DNA of 64,000 bases. It comes from Castellaniella sp035707805. Its GTDB lineage: Bacteria > Pseudomonadota > Gammaproteobacteria > Burkholderiales > Burkholderiaceae_B. The translations under genes and the position numbers were made by a program. Positions 25,852-34,287 of this stretch are shown one piece after another; within the stretch, counting starts at the first letter, position 1, and each line of letters opens with the position of its first letter. The notes below the pieces were generated by a model that made no database searches, had not been told where the DNA came from, and saw only the letters and a list, made by a program, of their open reading frames with translations. The stretch is from contig DASSTS010000010.1 of assembly GCA_035707805.1 (NCBI GenBank), positions 25,266 through 89,265 of the forward strand. Reading direction: 5' to 3'.

Positions 25852-27267
25852 ATGAGACCGTTTTTTGAACAGACCGTCAGGCGCAGCCTGCCGGCGCAAG
25901 GCGTGGCTGAGTTCCAGCAAGCCTTTGGCGCGCGATTCGTGACGACCGATGCGGTGCGCGAGCATCACGGTACCGATGAATCCCCGTATCCCGTGTGTCC
26001 GCCCGATGCGGTCGTGTTTCCCCGCGATGCCGGCGAAGTCGCCCAGGCTGTCAGGCTGTGCAACAAGTACAAGGTGCCGATCGTGCCCTTTGGCATCGGG
26101 TCGTCGCTTGAGGGTCACGTCTTGCCCATCGAGGGCGGCGTCACCTTGTCCTTGTCGGAAATGAACCGGGTCGTGTCGGTCCAAGCCGAGGACTTCACGG
26201 TGACGGTCGAGCCGGGGGTGACGCGCACCCAGGTCAACGAGGCCATACGCGATACCGGTCTGTTCTTTCCGATCGATCCGGGGGCCGACGCCACCATCGG
26301 CGGGATGGCCGCGACCCGGGCGTCGGGCACCAACGCGGTGCGCTACGGCACCATGCGGGAGAACGTCGTGTCGCTCAAGGTCGTGACGGCGGACGGCGAC
26401 ATCATCCGCACCAGCAGCCGGGCCCGCAAGTCATCGTCCGGCTATGACCTGACGCGCCTGTTCGTCGGCAGCGAGGGCACGCTGGGGATCATCGTGGAGA
26501 TCACGCTGCGGGTCTATCCGCGCCCCGAGGCCATCACGGCGGCGGTCTGCAATTTTCCCAGCCTGGCCGATGCCGTGCAGTCGGTGGTCGAGATCATGCA
26601 GTCGGGCACGCCTGTCGCGCGGGTCGAGTTCATGGACGAGCATGCGGTCAATGCCGTCAACCGCTACAGCAAGCTGGATCTGGAGGAAACCCCGCTGTTG
26701 TTGTTCGAGTTCCACGGCAGCGCGGGCGGTGTCCAGGAACAGATCGATGTGGTCCGGGAAATCGCCGGCGACCATGGCGCAACGGCATTCGCCTGGGCAA
26801 AGCAGCCCGAAGACCGCACGCGTCTGTGGAAGGCCAGGCACAACTCGCATTTCGCGGGCCTGCAATTGCGGCCGGGTTCGCGCAGCATCGCCACGGACGT
26901 CTGCGTGCCGATCTCACGCCTGGCGGATTGTGTGACGCAGACTGCGGACGACCTCAAGAGCGCGACCTTTCCCTACACGATCGTCGGCCATGTCGGCGAC
27001 GGCAATTTCCACGTCCAGATGCTGATCGATCCGGACAGCGGATCCGAATGGGAAGAGGCGGAATCCATCAATCGCCGCCTGGTGCTGCGGGCGATCGACA
27101 TGGACGGCACCTGCTCGGGCGAGCACGGGGTGGGCATTCACAAGATGGAGTTCCTCAAGGCCGAGCACGGGGAGCCCGCGCTGGGACTCATGCGCCGGAT
27201 CAAGCATGCCTATGATCCCAACAATATCTTCAACCCCGGCAAGGTGGTGGAGTGGGGCGCATCATGA
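25852..27267 (+). CDS. FAD-linked oxidase, GlcD/D-lactate dehydrogenase type
   Basis: A 471-residue flavoprotein. The FAD-binding domain (PCMH type) shows VPIVPFGIGSSLEGHV, VTVEPGVTRTQVNEAIRDTG and PGADATIGGMAATRASGTNA. The C-terminal domain has GHVGDGNFHVQMLID and DMDGTCSGEHGVG and ends YDPNNIFNPGKV. Such enzymes oxidise D-lactate, glycolate or other D-2-hydroxy acids. In this cluster a role on glycolate or another 2-hydroxy acid from sugar-acid breakdown is inferred. ATG 25852 with GAGGAA at 25842-25847 is chosen; ATG 25840 is possible. Its stop overlaps the IclR start. Confidence 0.88.
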   Translation: MRPFFEQTVRRSLPAQGVAEFQQAFGARFVTTDAVREHHGTDESPYPVCPPDAVVFPRDAGEVAQAVRLCNKYKVPIVPFGIGSSLEGHVLPIEGGVTLSLSEMNRVVSVQAEDFTVTVEPGVTRTQVNEAIRDTGLFFPIDPGADATIGGMAATRASGTNAVRYGTMRENVVSLKVVTADGDIIRTSSRARKSSSGYDLTRLFVGSEGTLGIIVEITLRVYPRPEAITAAVCNFPSLADAVQSVVEIMQSGTPVARVEFMDEHAVNAVNRYSKLDLEETPLLLFEFHGSAGGVQEQIDVVREIAGDHGATAFAWAKQPEDRTRLWKARHNSHFAGLQLRPGSRSIATDVCVPISRLADCVTQTADDLKSATFPYTIVGHVGDGNFHVQMLIDPDSGSEWEEAESINRRLVLRAIDMDGTCSGEHGVGIHKMEFLKAEHGEPALGLMRRIKHAYDPNNIFNPGKVVEWGAS

Positions 27268-28076
27268 GCAGTCCTCAGCAGGTCAAACCCGGGTCCGCAG
27301 TCCCCGCCCTGGACAGGGCGGATCTTGTCCTGCAGCTTTTGGCCGCGAGCAACAAGCCCTTGCATCCCACGGATCTGGCGCAACGTACCGGGCTGGCCAA
27401 AAGCACGCTCTATCTGCTGCTCGCATCCCTGGAGCAGCGCCGCTGGATCGAGAAAAAGGGGGGCGGCTACGTGATCGGCGTCGGCCTCTATGTGCTGGGG
27501 TGCGCCTATGTCCACTTCGACAATCTGCAAAGCGCGTTCCGGACGGCCGCGACGGAGTTCGTCACCGAGCATAACGAAGTCGTCCAGCTGGCCGTTCTCG
27601 AAGGCAGCGACGTGGTCTATCTTGCGCGCGAGGATGCGCATCGACCGGTCCGGCTGGTCTCGGATGTGGGCACCCGTTTGCCCGCACACGCGTGCGCCCT
27701 GGGCAAGGCCCTGCTGGCCCAGATGCTGGATGAGGACGTTGTGCAACTGCTGCCCGCCAGGCTGGTGGCCGTCACCGACCGCACCATTACCAGCCACGAG
27801 GCGCTGTGCCGCGAGCTGGCCGAGGTGCGCAGAACCGGGCTGGCCCGCGACCTCGAGGAGGTCGCCGCGGGCTTGATCTGTTTTTCGGTGTATGCGGGCG
27901 AGACCCCGATGGGACGGCAGATTGCCGTCAGCACCTCGATACCCACCGACCGTCTGGACAAGAAACGGGAGACATCCATCATCCAGGCGATCGTGCGGGT
28001 CGCGCAGCAGGTCAAGCTGCGACTGGCGATGAGCGCCGGGCGGGCCCTGGAGTCTTTGGCTCAGGGACCGGATTGA
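27264..28076 (+). CDS. IclR-family transcriptional regulator of the sugar-acid cluster
   Basis: A 270-residue IclR regulator. The winged helix has LHPTDLAQRTGLAKSTLYLLLASLEQRRWI across about residues 37-66. The effector domain includes LPAHACALGKALLA and LEEVAAGLICFSVYA, the usual ligand pocket motifs. IclR members such as KdgR sense sugar-acid intermediates. ATG 27264 overlaps the stop of the oxidase gene (ATGA), so it is co-transcribed with the catabolic genes and probably autoregulated. Confidence 0.92.
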   Translation: MSSPQQVKPGSAVPALDRADLVLQLLAASNKPLHPTDLAQRTGLAKSTLYLLLASLEQRRWIEKKGGGYVIGVGLYVLGCAYVHFDNLQSAFRTAATEFVTEHNEVVQLAVLEGSDVVYLAREDAHRPVRLVSDVGTRLPAHACALGKALLAQMLDEDVVQLLPARLVAVTDRTITSHEALCRELAEVRRTGLARDLEEVAAGLICFSVYAGETPMGRQIAVSTSIPTDRLDKKRETSIIQAIVRVAQQVKLRLAMSAGRALESLAQGPD

Positions 28077-28121
28077 AGCGCGCCGGCCATCACCGAGCGC
28101 GCCCTGATCCGGTAGCGGTGC

Positions 28122-28346
28122 TTATTTGCGTCGGGACCCCATGAACCCCGCCAGGGCCAGGATGGCCCCCACGACGATGCCAGCGATGCCCAGCCATTGG
28201 GGGATGGCTTTGTCGTGCGTGGCCTTCAGGGCGGCGGACCCGATCTTGACGACGGTTTCCGTATCCTGGTAGCTGCCATTGCCAGCCACCACCCAGATGC
28301 CTGCCACAAGCAGCACAAGTCCGACGACGATCAAGATCGGGCGCAT
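28122..28346 (-). CDS. Small two-helix membrane protein, possibly DUF3185-like
   Basis: A 74-residue protein with one hydrophobic helix at residues 3-20 (ILIVVGLVLLVAGIWVVA), a short polar middle and a second at about 50-68 (WLGIAGIVVGAILALAGF), ending GSRRK. The arrangement resembles small DUF3185-type inner-membrane proteins. Function is unknown. An AGAACC-type leader precedes ATG 28346 with no strong ribosome binding site. It lies between the IclR gene (convergent) and the tRNA terminator. Confidence 0.65.
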   Translation of the reverse strand: MRPILIVVGLVLLVAGIWVVAGNGSYQDTETVVKIGSAALKATHDKAIPQWLGIAGIVVGAILALAGFMGSRRK

Positions 28347-28411
28347 ATCTGGTTCTCCGTGTGTTGGGATGACTGGAAATTTACCATGCCCGTCTGTTGG
28401 CGATTACCAGC

Positions 28412-28452
28412 AAAAAACAAGGGCCTAGCCATCGGCTAAGCCCTTAATTTTT
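28412..28452 (-). terminator. Terminator downstream of tRNA-Ala
   Basis: On the minus strand the sequence forms AAGGGC-T-TAGCC / loop / GGCTA-G-GCCCTT, with a single mismatch in the stem, followed by G and TTTTTT. The stem covers 28419-28445 and begins about 8 bases past the tRNA 3' end. A T tract also follows on the plus strand, so it could work in both directions. Confidence 0.8.
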
Positions 28453-28528
<76 letters not shown>

Positions 28529-28539
28529 GAAAGACCGAA

Positions 28540-28545
28540 ATTCTA
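28540..28545 (-). promoter_or_regulatory. Possible -10 box of tRNA-Ala
   Basis: On the minus strand TAGAAT lies about 11 bases upstream of the mature tRNA 5' end, in an AT-rich patch. The -35 region (about 28562-28568) is a poor match. Confidence 0.35.
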
Positions 28546-28633
28546 GCATAGAAAACAGAAAAGGAAACGGAACCTAGTGCGCGCCCTTGGGCAGGCGGTC
28601 CATCCGGCAGAACTCGTCGTTGGGCCGCGACGA

Positions 28634-28639
28634 TATAAT
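28634..28639 (+). promoter_or_regulatory. Probable -10 box of argG
   Basis: A perfect TATAAT lies 36 bases before the argG start codon; transcription would begin near 28646. No good -35 hexamer is seen at 16-18 bases upstream, which may mean activator dependence or a weak promoter. No clear ARG-box palindrome is visible. Confidence 0.45.
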
Positions 28640-28675
28640 GGCGGATTGTCTTTCACTCTGGCTAATTCGGATCCC

Positions 28676-30019
28676 ATGAGCACAACTATTCTAGAAAATC
28701 TGCCGGTCGGGCAGAAGGTCGGCATCGCCTTTTCGGGCGGGCTGGATACCAGCGCCGCCTTGTTGTGGATGAAGAACAAGGGTGCCGTGCCGTTCGCCTA
28801 CACGGCGAACCTGGGGCAGCCCGACGAGCCGGATTACGACGAGATCCCCCGCAAGGCCCTGCGCTACGGCGCCCAGGGCGCCCGCCTGGTGGACTGCCGC
28901 GCGCAGCTCGTGGCCGAGGGTATCGCCGCCCTGCAGTGCAGCGCCTTCCATATCTCGACCGGCGGCGTGACGTATTTCAACACCACGCCCCTGGGCCGCG
29001 CGGTCACGGGCACCATGCTGGTGTCGGCCATGCGCGAGGACGACGTCCACATCTGGGGCGACGGCAGCACGTTCAAGGGCAACGACATCGAGCGCTTCTA
29101 CCGCTACGGCCTGCTGACCAATCCGGATCTGAAGATCTACAAGCCCTGGCTGGACCAGCAGTTCATCGACGAACTGGGCGGCCGCGCCGAGATGTCCCAG
29201 TACCTGCAGGACAACGGCTTCGACTACAAGATGTCGAAGGAAAAGGCCTATTCCACCGATTCCAACATGCTGGGCGCCACGCACGAGGCCAAGGATCTCG
29301 AGCACCTGGATTCCGGCATCCGCATCGTGGATCCCATCATGGGGGTCGCGTTCTGGAAACCCCAGGTCGACGTCAAGGCCGAGGAAGTCACCGTGCGCTT
29401 CGAGGAAGGCCGGCCGGTGGCGCTCAATGGCGTGGAATACGCCGACGCCGTCGAGCTGCTGCTGGAGGCCAACCGCATCGGCGGGCGCCACGGCCTGGGC
29501 ATGAGCGACCAGATCGAGAACCGCATCATCGAGGCCAAGAGCCGCGGCATCTACGAGGCCCCGGGCATGGCGCTGCTGCATGCCGCCTACGAGCGCCTGG
29601 TGACCGGCATCCACAACGAGGACACCATCGAGCAGTACCGCATCAACGGCCTGCGTCTGGGCCGCCTGCTGTACCAGGGCCGCTGGTTCGATCCGCAGGC
29701 CATCATGCTGCGCGAGACCGCGCAGCGCTGGGTGGCCCGCGCCATCACCGGCGAGGTCGCGCTGGAACTGCGGCGCGGCAACGACTATTCCATCCTGGAC
29801 ACCCGGTCGCCGAACCTGACCTACCATCCCGAGCGCCTGACCATGGAAAAGGGCGAATCGATGTTCTCGCCCCTGGACCGCATCGGCCAGCTGACCATGC
29901 GCAACCTCGACATCGTCGACACGCGCGAAAAGCTCTTCACCTACACGCAGGTGGGCCTGCTGGCCAAGACCGGCCAGTCGGACATCCCGCAGATCCGCCA
30001 GGACACCGGCAAACAATAG
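28676..30019 (+). CDS. argG: Argininosuccinate synthase
   Basis: A 447-residue enzyme, the same length as E. coli ArgG. It joins citrulline and aspartate using ATP in arginine synthesis. The PP-loop AFSGGLDTSAAL is near residues 17-28; further marks are GCTYKGNDIERFYR-like KGNDIERFYRYG, and DSNMLGATHEAKDLE. ATG 28676 gives the family N-terminus (TTILENLPVGQKVGIAFSGG). A large hairpin follows the stop. argF lies 582 bases downstream on the same strand, with a small unrelated-strand gene between. Confidence 0.97.
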   Translation: MSTTILENLPVGQKVGIAFSGGLDTSAALLWMKNKGAVPFAYTANLGQPDEPDYDEIPRKALRYGAQGARLVDCRAQLVAEGIAALQCSAFHISTGGVTYFNTTPLGRAVTGTMLVSAMREDDVHIWGDGSTFKGNDIERFYRYGLLTNPDLKIYKPWLDQQFIDELGGRAEMSQYLQDNGFDYKMSKEKAYSTDSNMLGATHEAKDLEHLDSGIRIVDPIMGVAFWKPQVDVKAEEVTVRFEEGRPVALNGVEYADAVELLLEANRIGGRHGLGMSDQIENRIIEAKSRGIYEAPGMALLHAAYERLVTGIHNEDTIEQYRINGLRLGRLLYQGRWFDPQAIMLRETAQRWVARAITGEVALELRRGNDYSILDTRSPNLTYHPERLTMEKGESMFSPLDRIGQLTMRNLDIVDTREKLFTYTQVGLLAKTGQSDIPQIRQDTGKQ

Positions 30020-30076
30020 GCATCGCCGGGCCCGCCGCCGGAGGGCGGCGCACGGCCTGGTCTCGGGGCCGCAACG

Positions 30077-30110
30077 GAACGGGCCGCTGGAATCTTCCAG
30101 CGGCCCGTTC
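30077..30110 (+). terminator. Strong hairpin downstream of argG
   Basis: A perfect 15-base-pair stem (GAACGGGCCGCTGGA / TCCAGCGGCCCGTTC) with a 4-base loop lies 57 bases past the argG stop. Only TGTGT follows, so the T-run is weak. It lies 45 bases beyond the 3' end of the convergent DUF3579-like gene and may end transcription from both sides. Confidence 0.65.
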
Positions 30111-30154
30111 TGTGTCATGGGCGGCCGACACCGGGGGCACCGGCGCGGGCGGAC

Positions 30155-30469
30155 TCAGGCCGGGGGCAAACCGTCCACGGGCTCGGCGGTGTCCGTCGTG
30201 CGCAGGTGGTTGTTGACGGCGAAATCGCAGGCGAATTTCCAGGCCAGGGGCTCGAGCTGGCGCAGGCGGTGGTCGATCACCACGCAGGGCGTGCCGTCGA
30301 TGCTGCGCGGCATGGCGTAGGGCGAATAGGACAGGGGGTTGTGGACGGATCCAGCGGGGCGGAACTGGGACAGAACCCCGGCCAGTCGCTCGGCCCAATC
30401 GCTGGGCCGGAATCGCTGGCCATCCAGGGTTTTGCCGTGGATGATCAAGTGCTGGACAGGGTGATTCAT
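30155..30469 (-). CDS. DUF3579-like small protein beside the arginine genes
   Basis: A 104-residue soluble protein. I recognise it as the DUF3579-like gene commonly found beside argF in betaproteobacteria, from its position and from segments such as LIIHGKTLDGQRFRPSDWAERL and VIDHRLRQLEPLAWKFACDF. It has no signal peptide or membrane helix. Function unknown. It is divergent from argF (131 bases between starts) and convergent with argG. Confidence 0.72.
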   Translation of the reverse strand: MNHPVQHLIIHGKTLDGQRFRPSDWAERLAGVLSQFRPAGSVHNPLSYSPYAMPRSIDGTPCVVIDHRLRQLEPLAWKFACDFAVNNHLRTTDTAEPVDGLPPA

Positions 30470-30548
30470 GTGGATTCCATAGACGGGGCACGTCCGGCGT
30501 CCGGGCGCGCAACATCCCCTACGCCGCGCATTGTATCCGATCGGCGTT

Positions 30549-30577
30549 TTGCGCGTCCCGCGGACGCACGGTAATAT
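30549..30577 (+). promoter_or_regulatory. Candidate argF promoter
   Basis: TTGCGC (30549-30554) and TAATAT (30572-30577) are separated by 17 bases, a reasonable housekeeping promoter. The transcript would start near 30584, leaving a leader of about 17 bases before the argF ATG. Confidence 0.45.
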
Positions 30578-30600
30578 GGTCCCTTTGCATAGGGTTTCCC

Positions 30601-31536
30601 ATGTCTGCAGCCACTTCGACCGGGCCTTTGCGGCACTTCCTGCAGTTGCGCGATTTTTCCGAGGAAGAGATCCATTACGTGATCGATCGCGCGCGCCTGA
30701 TCAAGGACAAGTTCAAGCGCTACCTGCCGCACCACACCCTGCACGACCGGAACCTGGCCATGGTGTTCGAAAAGGCCAGCACCCGCACGCGGGTCTCGTT
30801 CGAGGCGGGCATGTACCAGTTGGGCGGCTCGGTCATCTACCTGACGACGGAAGGATCCCAGCTGGGCCGTTCCGAGCCCATCGAGGACACGGCGCGCGTC
30901 ATCTCGCGCATGGTCGACCTCGTCATGATCCGTACCTTCGAGCAGACGCGCATCGAGCGCTTTGCCGCGCATTCGCGGGTGCCGGTCATCAACGGCCTGA
31001 CCAATGAATTCCATCCCTGCCAGATCCTGGCGGACATCCTGACCTTCGTCGAGCATCGCGGGCCGATCCGCGGCAAGACCGTCGCCTGGATCGGCGATGC
31101 CAACAACATGGCCTACACCTGGCTGCAGGCGGCCGAGTTGCTGGGATTCAAGCTGCATGTGTCGGCGCCCCCCGGCTATCGCCTCGATCCCCTGCGGGTG
31201 GGCCAGCAGCCGGCGTCCGTGCTGTGGGAATTCGACGATCCCCTCGAGGCCTGCCGCGGCGCCGACCTGGTCACGACCGACGTCTGGACCAGCATGGGCT
31301 ACGAGACCGAGAACGAGGCGCGGCGCCTGGCCTTCGCCGACTGGTGCGTGGACGAGCCGATGATGGCGGCGGCCAACGCCGACGCCCTGTTCATGCACTG
31401 CCTGCCCGCGCATCGGGGCGAGGAGGTCACGGGCGAGGTCATCGACGGCCCGCAAAGCGTCGTCTGGGACGAGGCCGAGAACCGCCTGCACGTGCAAAAG
31501 GCCCTGATGGAATTCCTGCTGCTGGGCCGCCAGTAG
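30601..31536 (+). CDS. argF: Ornithine carbamoyltransferase
   Basis: A 311-residue enzyme making citrulline from ornithine and carbamoyl phosphate. The carbamoyl-phosphate motif STRTR lies near residues 60-64 (EKASTRTRVSFEAG), HPCQ near 139-142, and the ornithine motif region HCLPAHRGEEV near 267-277. Together with argG it covers the last steps before argininosuccinate lyase. A bidirectional terminator separates it from rpsT. Confidence 0.97.
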   Translation: MSAATSTGPLRHFLQLRDFSEEEIHYVIDRARLIKDKFKRYLPHHTLHDRNLAMVFEKASTRTRVSFEAGMYQLGGSVIYLTTEGSQLGRSEPIEDTARVISRMVDLVMIRTFEQTRIERFAAHSRVPVINGLTNEFHPCQILADILTFVEHRGPIRGKTVAWIGDANNMAYTWLQAAELLGFKLHVSAPPGYRLDPLRVGQQPASVLWEFDDPLEACRGADLVTTDVWTSMGYETENEARRLAFADWCVDEPMMAAANADALFMHCLPAHRGEEVTGEVIDGPQSVVWDEAENRLHVQKALMEFLLLGRQ

Positions 31537-31556
31537 GGAAATCCGGCGCACCATTG

Positions 31557-31583
31557 AAAAAGGCGCCGGATGGCGCCTTTTTT
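31557..31583. terminator. Bidirectional terminator between argF and rpsT
   Basis: AAAAAGGCGCC-GGAT-GGCGCCTTTTTT: a 7-base-pair GC stem extended by A-T pairs, with A and T tracts on both sides. It lies between two convergent genes and can end both transcripts. Confidence 0.9.
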
Positions 31584-31607
31584 GCAGTACAAGCCGCGTT
31601 TCGTCGA

Positions 31608-31871
31608 TCAGGCCAGGGCCTTGATCGCAGCCGACAGGCGGCTTTTATGGCGGGCGGCCTTGTTCTTGTGGATGATCTGCTTGTCAGCGACGCGATCGAT
31701 CACGCTGCTGGCCTTGCGGAAGGTTTCGTTGGCAGCGGCCTGATCACCCGCCTCGATCGCCTGGCGCACACGCTTGATCGCGGTGCGCAGCATCGAGCGC
31801 ATGCTGGCATTGTGTTTATTCTGGGCAACGGCCTGGCGGGCGCGTTTGCGGGCTTGTGCGGAATTGGCCAT
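31608..31871 (-). CDS. rpsT: 30S ribosomal protein S20
   Basis: An 87-residue basic protein. The N-terminus ANSAQARKRARQAVAQNKHN and later AIKRVRQAIEAGDQAAANETF and IIHKNKAARHKSRLSAAIKAL are hallmarks of S20, which binds 16S rRNA. It stands alone on the minus strand downstream of murJ, with its promoter probably inside the 3' end of murJ. Confidence 0.98.
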   Translation of the reverse strand: MANSAQARKRARQAVAQNKHNASMRSMLRTAIKRVRQAIEAGDQAAANETFRKASSVIDRVADKQIIHKNKAARHKSRLSAAIKALA

Positions 31872-31934
31872 AGGGTGTTGTCTGGTTTGCGAAAATGGAA
31901 ACGATTGCCTGGACTGCGTAGCAAAGACAGCAAG

Positions 31935-31961
31935 TTTATCCTACGCCTGCCTGCGTGTAAA
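31935..31961 (-). promoter_or_regulatory. Possible rpsT promoter overlapping the murJ 3' end
   Basis: On the minus strand TTTACA (31956-31961) and GATAAA (31935-31940) are separated by 15 bases, slightly short. A transcript would start near 31928, giving a leader of about 57 bases, room for S20 autoregulation. Confidence 0.35.
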
Positions 31962-33497
31962 GTCTTTCGGCCGAAAACCGAATAAAAACAAGGTGCTGAA
32001 GTAGGCCAGCGCCGATGCGGCCAGCACGCCCAGCAGCCAGGCCGCGCGGGCGGCCGGGTGGGCGCCCAGGGCGATCCAGTCCAGACTGCGGTCGGCCCAG
32101 ATCAGGACGCCGGCCAGTGCCAGCAGCGCCGGCAGCAGCTTCAGGATGAAGGCCCGCCAGCCCGGCAGTGGCGTGTAGAGCCCGCGCCGGCGCAGCAGCA
32201 CCACGAGGGTGAGGGCATTGGCGCTCGCGCCCAGGCCGATGGACAGCGCCAGGCCGGCGTGGGCCAGCCAGGGCACCAGGGCCAGGTTCATCAATTGCGT
32301 GAAGACCAGCACCGCGATGGCGATGCGCACCGGCGTGCGGATGTCCTGCTTGGCGTAGAAGCCCGGCGCCAGGATCTTGATCGCCAGCAGTCCCAGCAGG
32401 CCCGCGGCGTAGGCGGTGACGGCCAGGCGCGTCTGCGCCACGTCGGCCGCCGAAAAGGCGCCGTAGTTGAACAGCGTGGCGACCAGCCCGTCGGACAGCA
32501 GCGCCATGCCCAGCGCCGCCGGCAGCCCCAGCAGCAGCACCAGGCGCAGGCCCCAGTCCAGCAGGGCGTTGTAGCCGCGATGATCGTCGCGCGAGTGGGC
32601 GGCCGACAGGCTGGGCAGCAGCACCGTGCCCAGCGCCACGCCCAGCAAGGCGGTGGGAAATTCCATCAGACGGTCGGCGAAGGACAGCCAGGTGACGCTG
32701 CCCGGCGCCAGCCAGGTGGCGATGTTGGTGTTGATCAGCAGGGACAGCTGGGCGACGGACACGCCCAGGGTGGCGGGCAGCATCTGCCGCAGGATGCGGT
32801 GCACCGTGGGATCGCGCCACGCGGCCCGCAGGCCGTCGCCGTAGCGCGGCAGCAGGTCCAGCCGGCCCAGCGCGATCCACTGCACCGCCAGCTGCAGCAC
32901 GCCGCCGGCCAGCACGCCGACGGCCAGCGCGTGGATGGGCTGTTCCATGCGGTCGGACAGCAGCAGGCTCGCGCCGATCATGGACAGGTTAAGCAGCACG
33001 GGCGTGAAGGCCGGCACCGCGAAGCGGCTGAAGGTGTTCAGGACGCCGGAGGCGAAGGCCACCAGCGACATGCAGACGATGTAGGGAAACATCAGCCGCG
33101 TCATCCAGACCGCCTCGCCGAACTCGTGGGCGCGCGCGGCCGTGCGCATGCCGCTGGCCATGGCGGTGACCACCCAGGCCGAACCGAGAATGCCAGCCAG
33201 GGTCACGGCGCAGAGCGTGACGAAGAGCAGCAGGGCCACGCGGTCGAGCAGGCGGCGCAGGGATTCGTGGTCGCCGCGCTGGCGGACCTCGCCCAGGATG
33301 GGAACGAAGGCCTGGGAGAACGCGCCCTCGGCAAACAGCCGGCGCAGCAGGTTGGGGATGCGGAAGGCGACCCAGAACGCGTCGGTCAGGGGGCCAGCCC
33401 CGTACACGCTGGCGATGAGCACATCGCGCAGCATGCCGGTGACGCGGGAAAACAGGGTCAGGCCGCTGATGGTGGCGGCCGAGCGCAACAGGCTCAT
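31941..33497 (-). CDS. murJ: Lipid II flippase MurJ (MviN)
   Basis: A 518-residue polytopic membrane protein of the MOP exporter superfamily, which flips lipid II across the inner membrane. Family marks: ATISGLTLFSRVTGMLRDVL at the start, AFWVAFRIPNLLRRLFAEGAFSQAF near residues 40-60, and RDDHRGYNALLDWGLRL in the centre. Expected length and about 14 helices. It lies upstream of rpsT on the same strand and follows an SDR gene, with 18 bases between. Confidence 0.96.
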   Translation of the reverse strand: MSLLRSAATISGLTLFSRVTGMLRDVLIASVYGAGPLTDAFWVAFRIPNLLRRLFAEGAFSQAFVPILGEVRQRGDHESLRRLLDRVALLLFVTLCAVTLAGILGSAWVVTAMASGMRTAARAHEFGEAVWMTRLMFPYIVCMSLVAFASGVLNTFSRFAVPAFTPVLLNLSMIGASLLLSDRMEQPIHALAVGVLAGGVLQLAVQWIALGRLDLLPRYGDGLRAAWRDPTVHRILRQMLPATLGVSVAQLSLLINTNIATWLAPGSVTWLSFADRLMEFPTALLGVALGTVLLPSLSAAHSRDDHRGYNALLDWGLRLVLLLGLPAALGMALLSDGLVATLFNYGAFSAADVAQTRLAVTAYAAGLLGLLAIKILAPGFYAKQDIRTPVRIAIAVLVFTQLMNLALVPWLAHAGLALSIGLGASANALTLVVLLRRRGLYTPLPGWRAFILKLLPALLALAGVLIWADRSLDWIALGAHPAARAAWLLGVLAASALAYFSTLFLFGFRPKDFTRRQA

Positions 33498-33515
33498 GTG
33501 GCCCTTACAGACGGA

Positions 33516-34274
33516 TCATTTCGGGGCCATGCGGATGGCGCCATCCAGGCGGATGGTTTCGCCGTTGAGCATGTCGTTGTCCAGGATGCTGAGCACGAGC
33601 TTGGCGTAGTCCTCGGGACGGCCCAGGCGCGAGGGAAAGGGCACGCTGGCCGCCAGGGAATCCTGGACTTCCTGGGGCATGCCGAACAGCATGGGCGTGC
33701 CGAAGATCCCCGGCGCGATGGTCATGCAGCGCACGCCCAGGCGCGAGAGGTCGCGGGCGATGGCCAGCGTCATGCCGACGATCCCGGCCTTGGAGGCCGC
33801 GTAGGCGCTCTGGCCGATCTGGCCGTCGTAGGCGGCCACCGAGGCCGTATTGACGATCACGCCCCGTTCGCCCGTGGCCTGCGGCTCGTTGGCGGCCATG
33901 GCCTGGGCGGCCAGGCGGGCCATGTTGAAGGAGCCCACCAGGTTGATGTCGATCACGCGGCGAAACAGCGCGAGCTCGTGCGGGCCGGTCTTGCCGACGA
34001 TGCGCGAGGCCGGCGCGATGCCGGCGCAGTTGACCAGGCCGCGCAGCGGACCCAGGGCGGCGGCGGCGTCCACGGCGGCCTGGGCGTCGGCCTCGGAGGT
34101 GACGTCGCAGTGCACGTAGGTCTGGCCGAGCTCGGCGGCCAGCGCCCGGCCGGCTTCGTCCTGGACGTCCGCCAGGACGACGCGGGCGCCTTGCGCCGAC
34201 AGGGCACGGGCGGTGCCGGCGCCCAGGCCGGAGGCGCCGCCGGTGACGAGGATGGCTTGGTTGCGGATATCCAT
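33516..34274 (-). CDS. SDR-type 3-hydroxyacyl-CoA dehydrogenase-like protein
   Basis: A 252-residue SDR resembling type II (HSD17B10-like) 3-hydroxyacyl-CoA dehydrogenases. The cofactor motif is TGGASGLG, then NCAGIAPA, and the active site SAYAASKAGIVGM is intact. The C-terminus GMPQEVQDSLAASVPFPSRLG is typical of this subfamily. ATG 34274 is used because the sequence before it belongs to the end of adk. It starts 13 bases after adk on the same strand. A role in fatty-acid or branched-chain breakdown is inferred. Confidence 0.85.
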   Translation of the reverse strand: MDIRNQAILVTGGASGLGAGTARALSAQGARVVLADVQDEAGRALAAELGQTYVHCDVTSEADAQAAVDAAAALGPLRGLVNCAGIAPASRIVGKTGPHELALFRRVIDINLVGSFNMARLAAQAMAANEPQATGERGVIVNTASVAAYDGQIGQSAYAASKAGIVGMTLAIARDLSRLGVRCMTIAPGIFGTPMLFGMPQEVQDSLAASVPFPSRLGRPEDYAKLVLSILDNDMLNGETIRLDGAIRMAPK

Positions 34275-34287
34275 GGTGCGATCCGGA

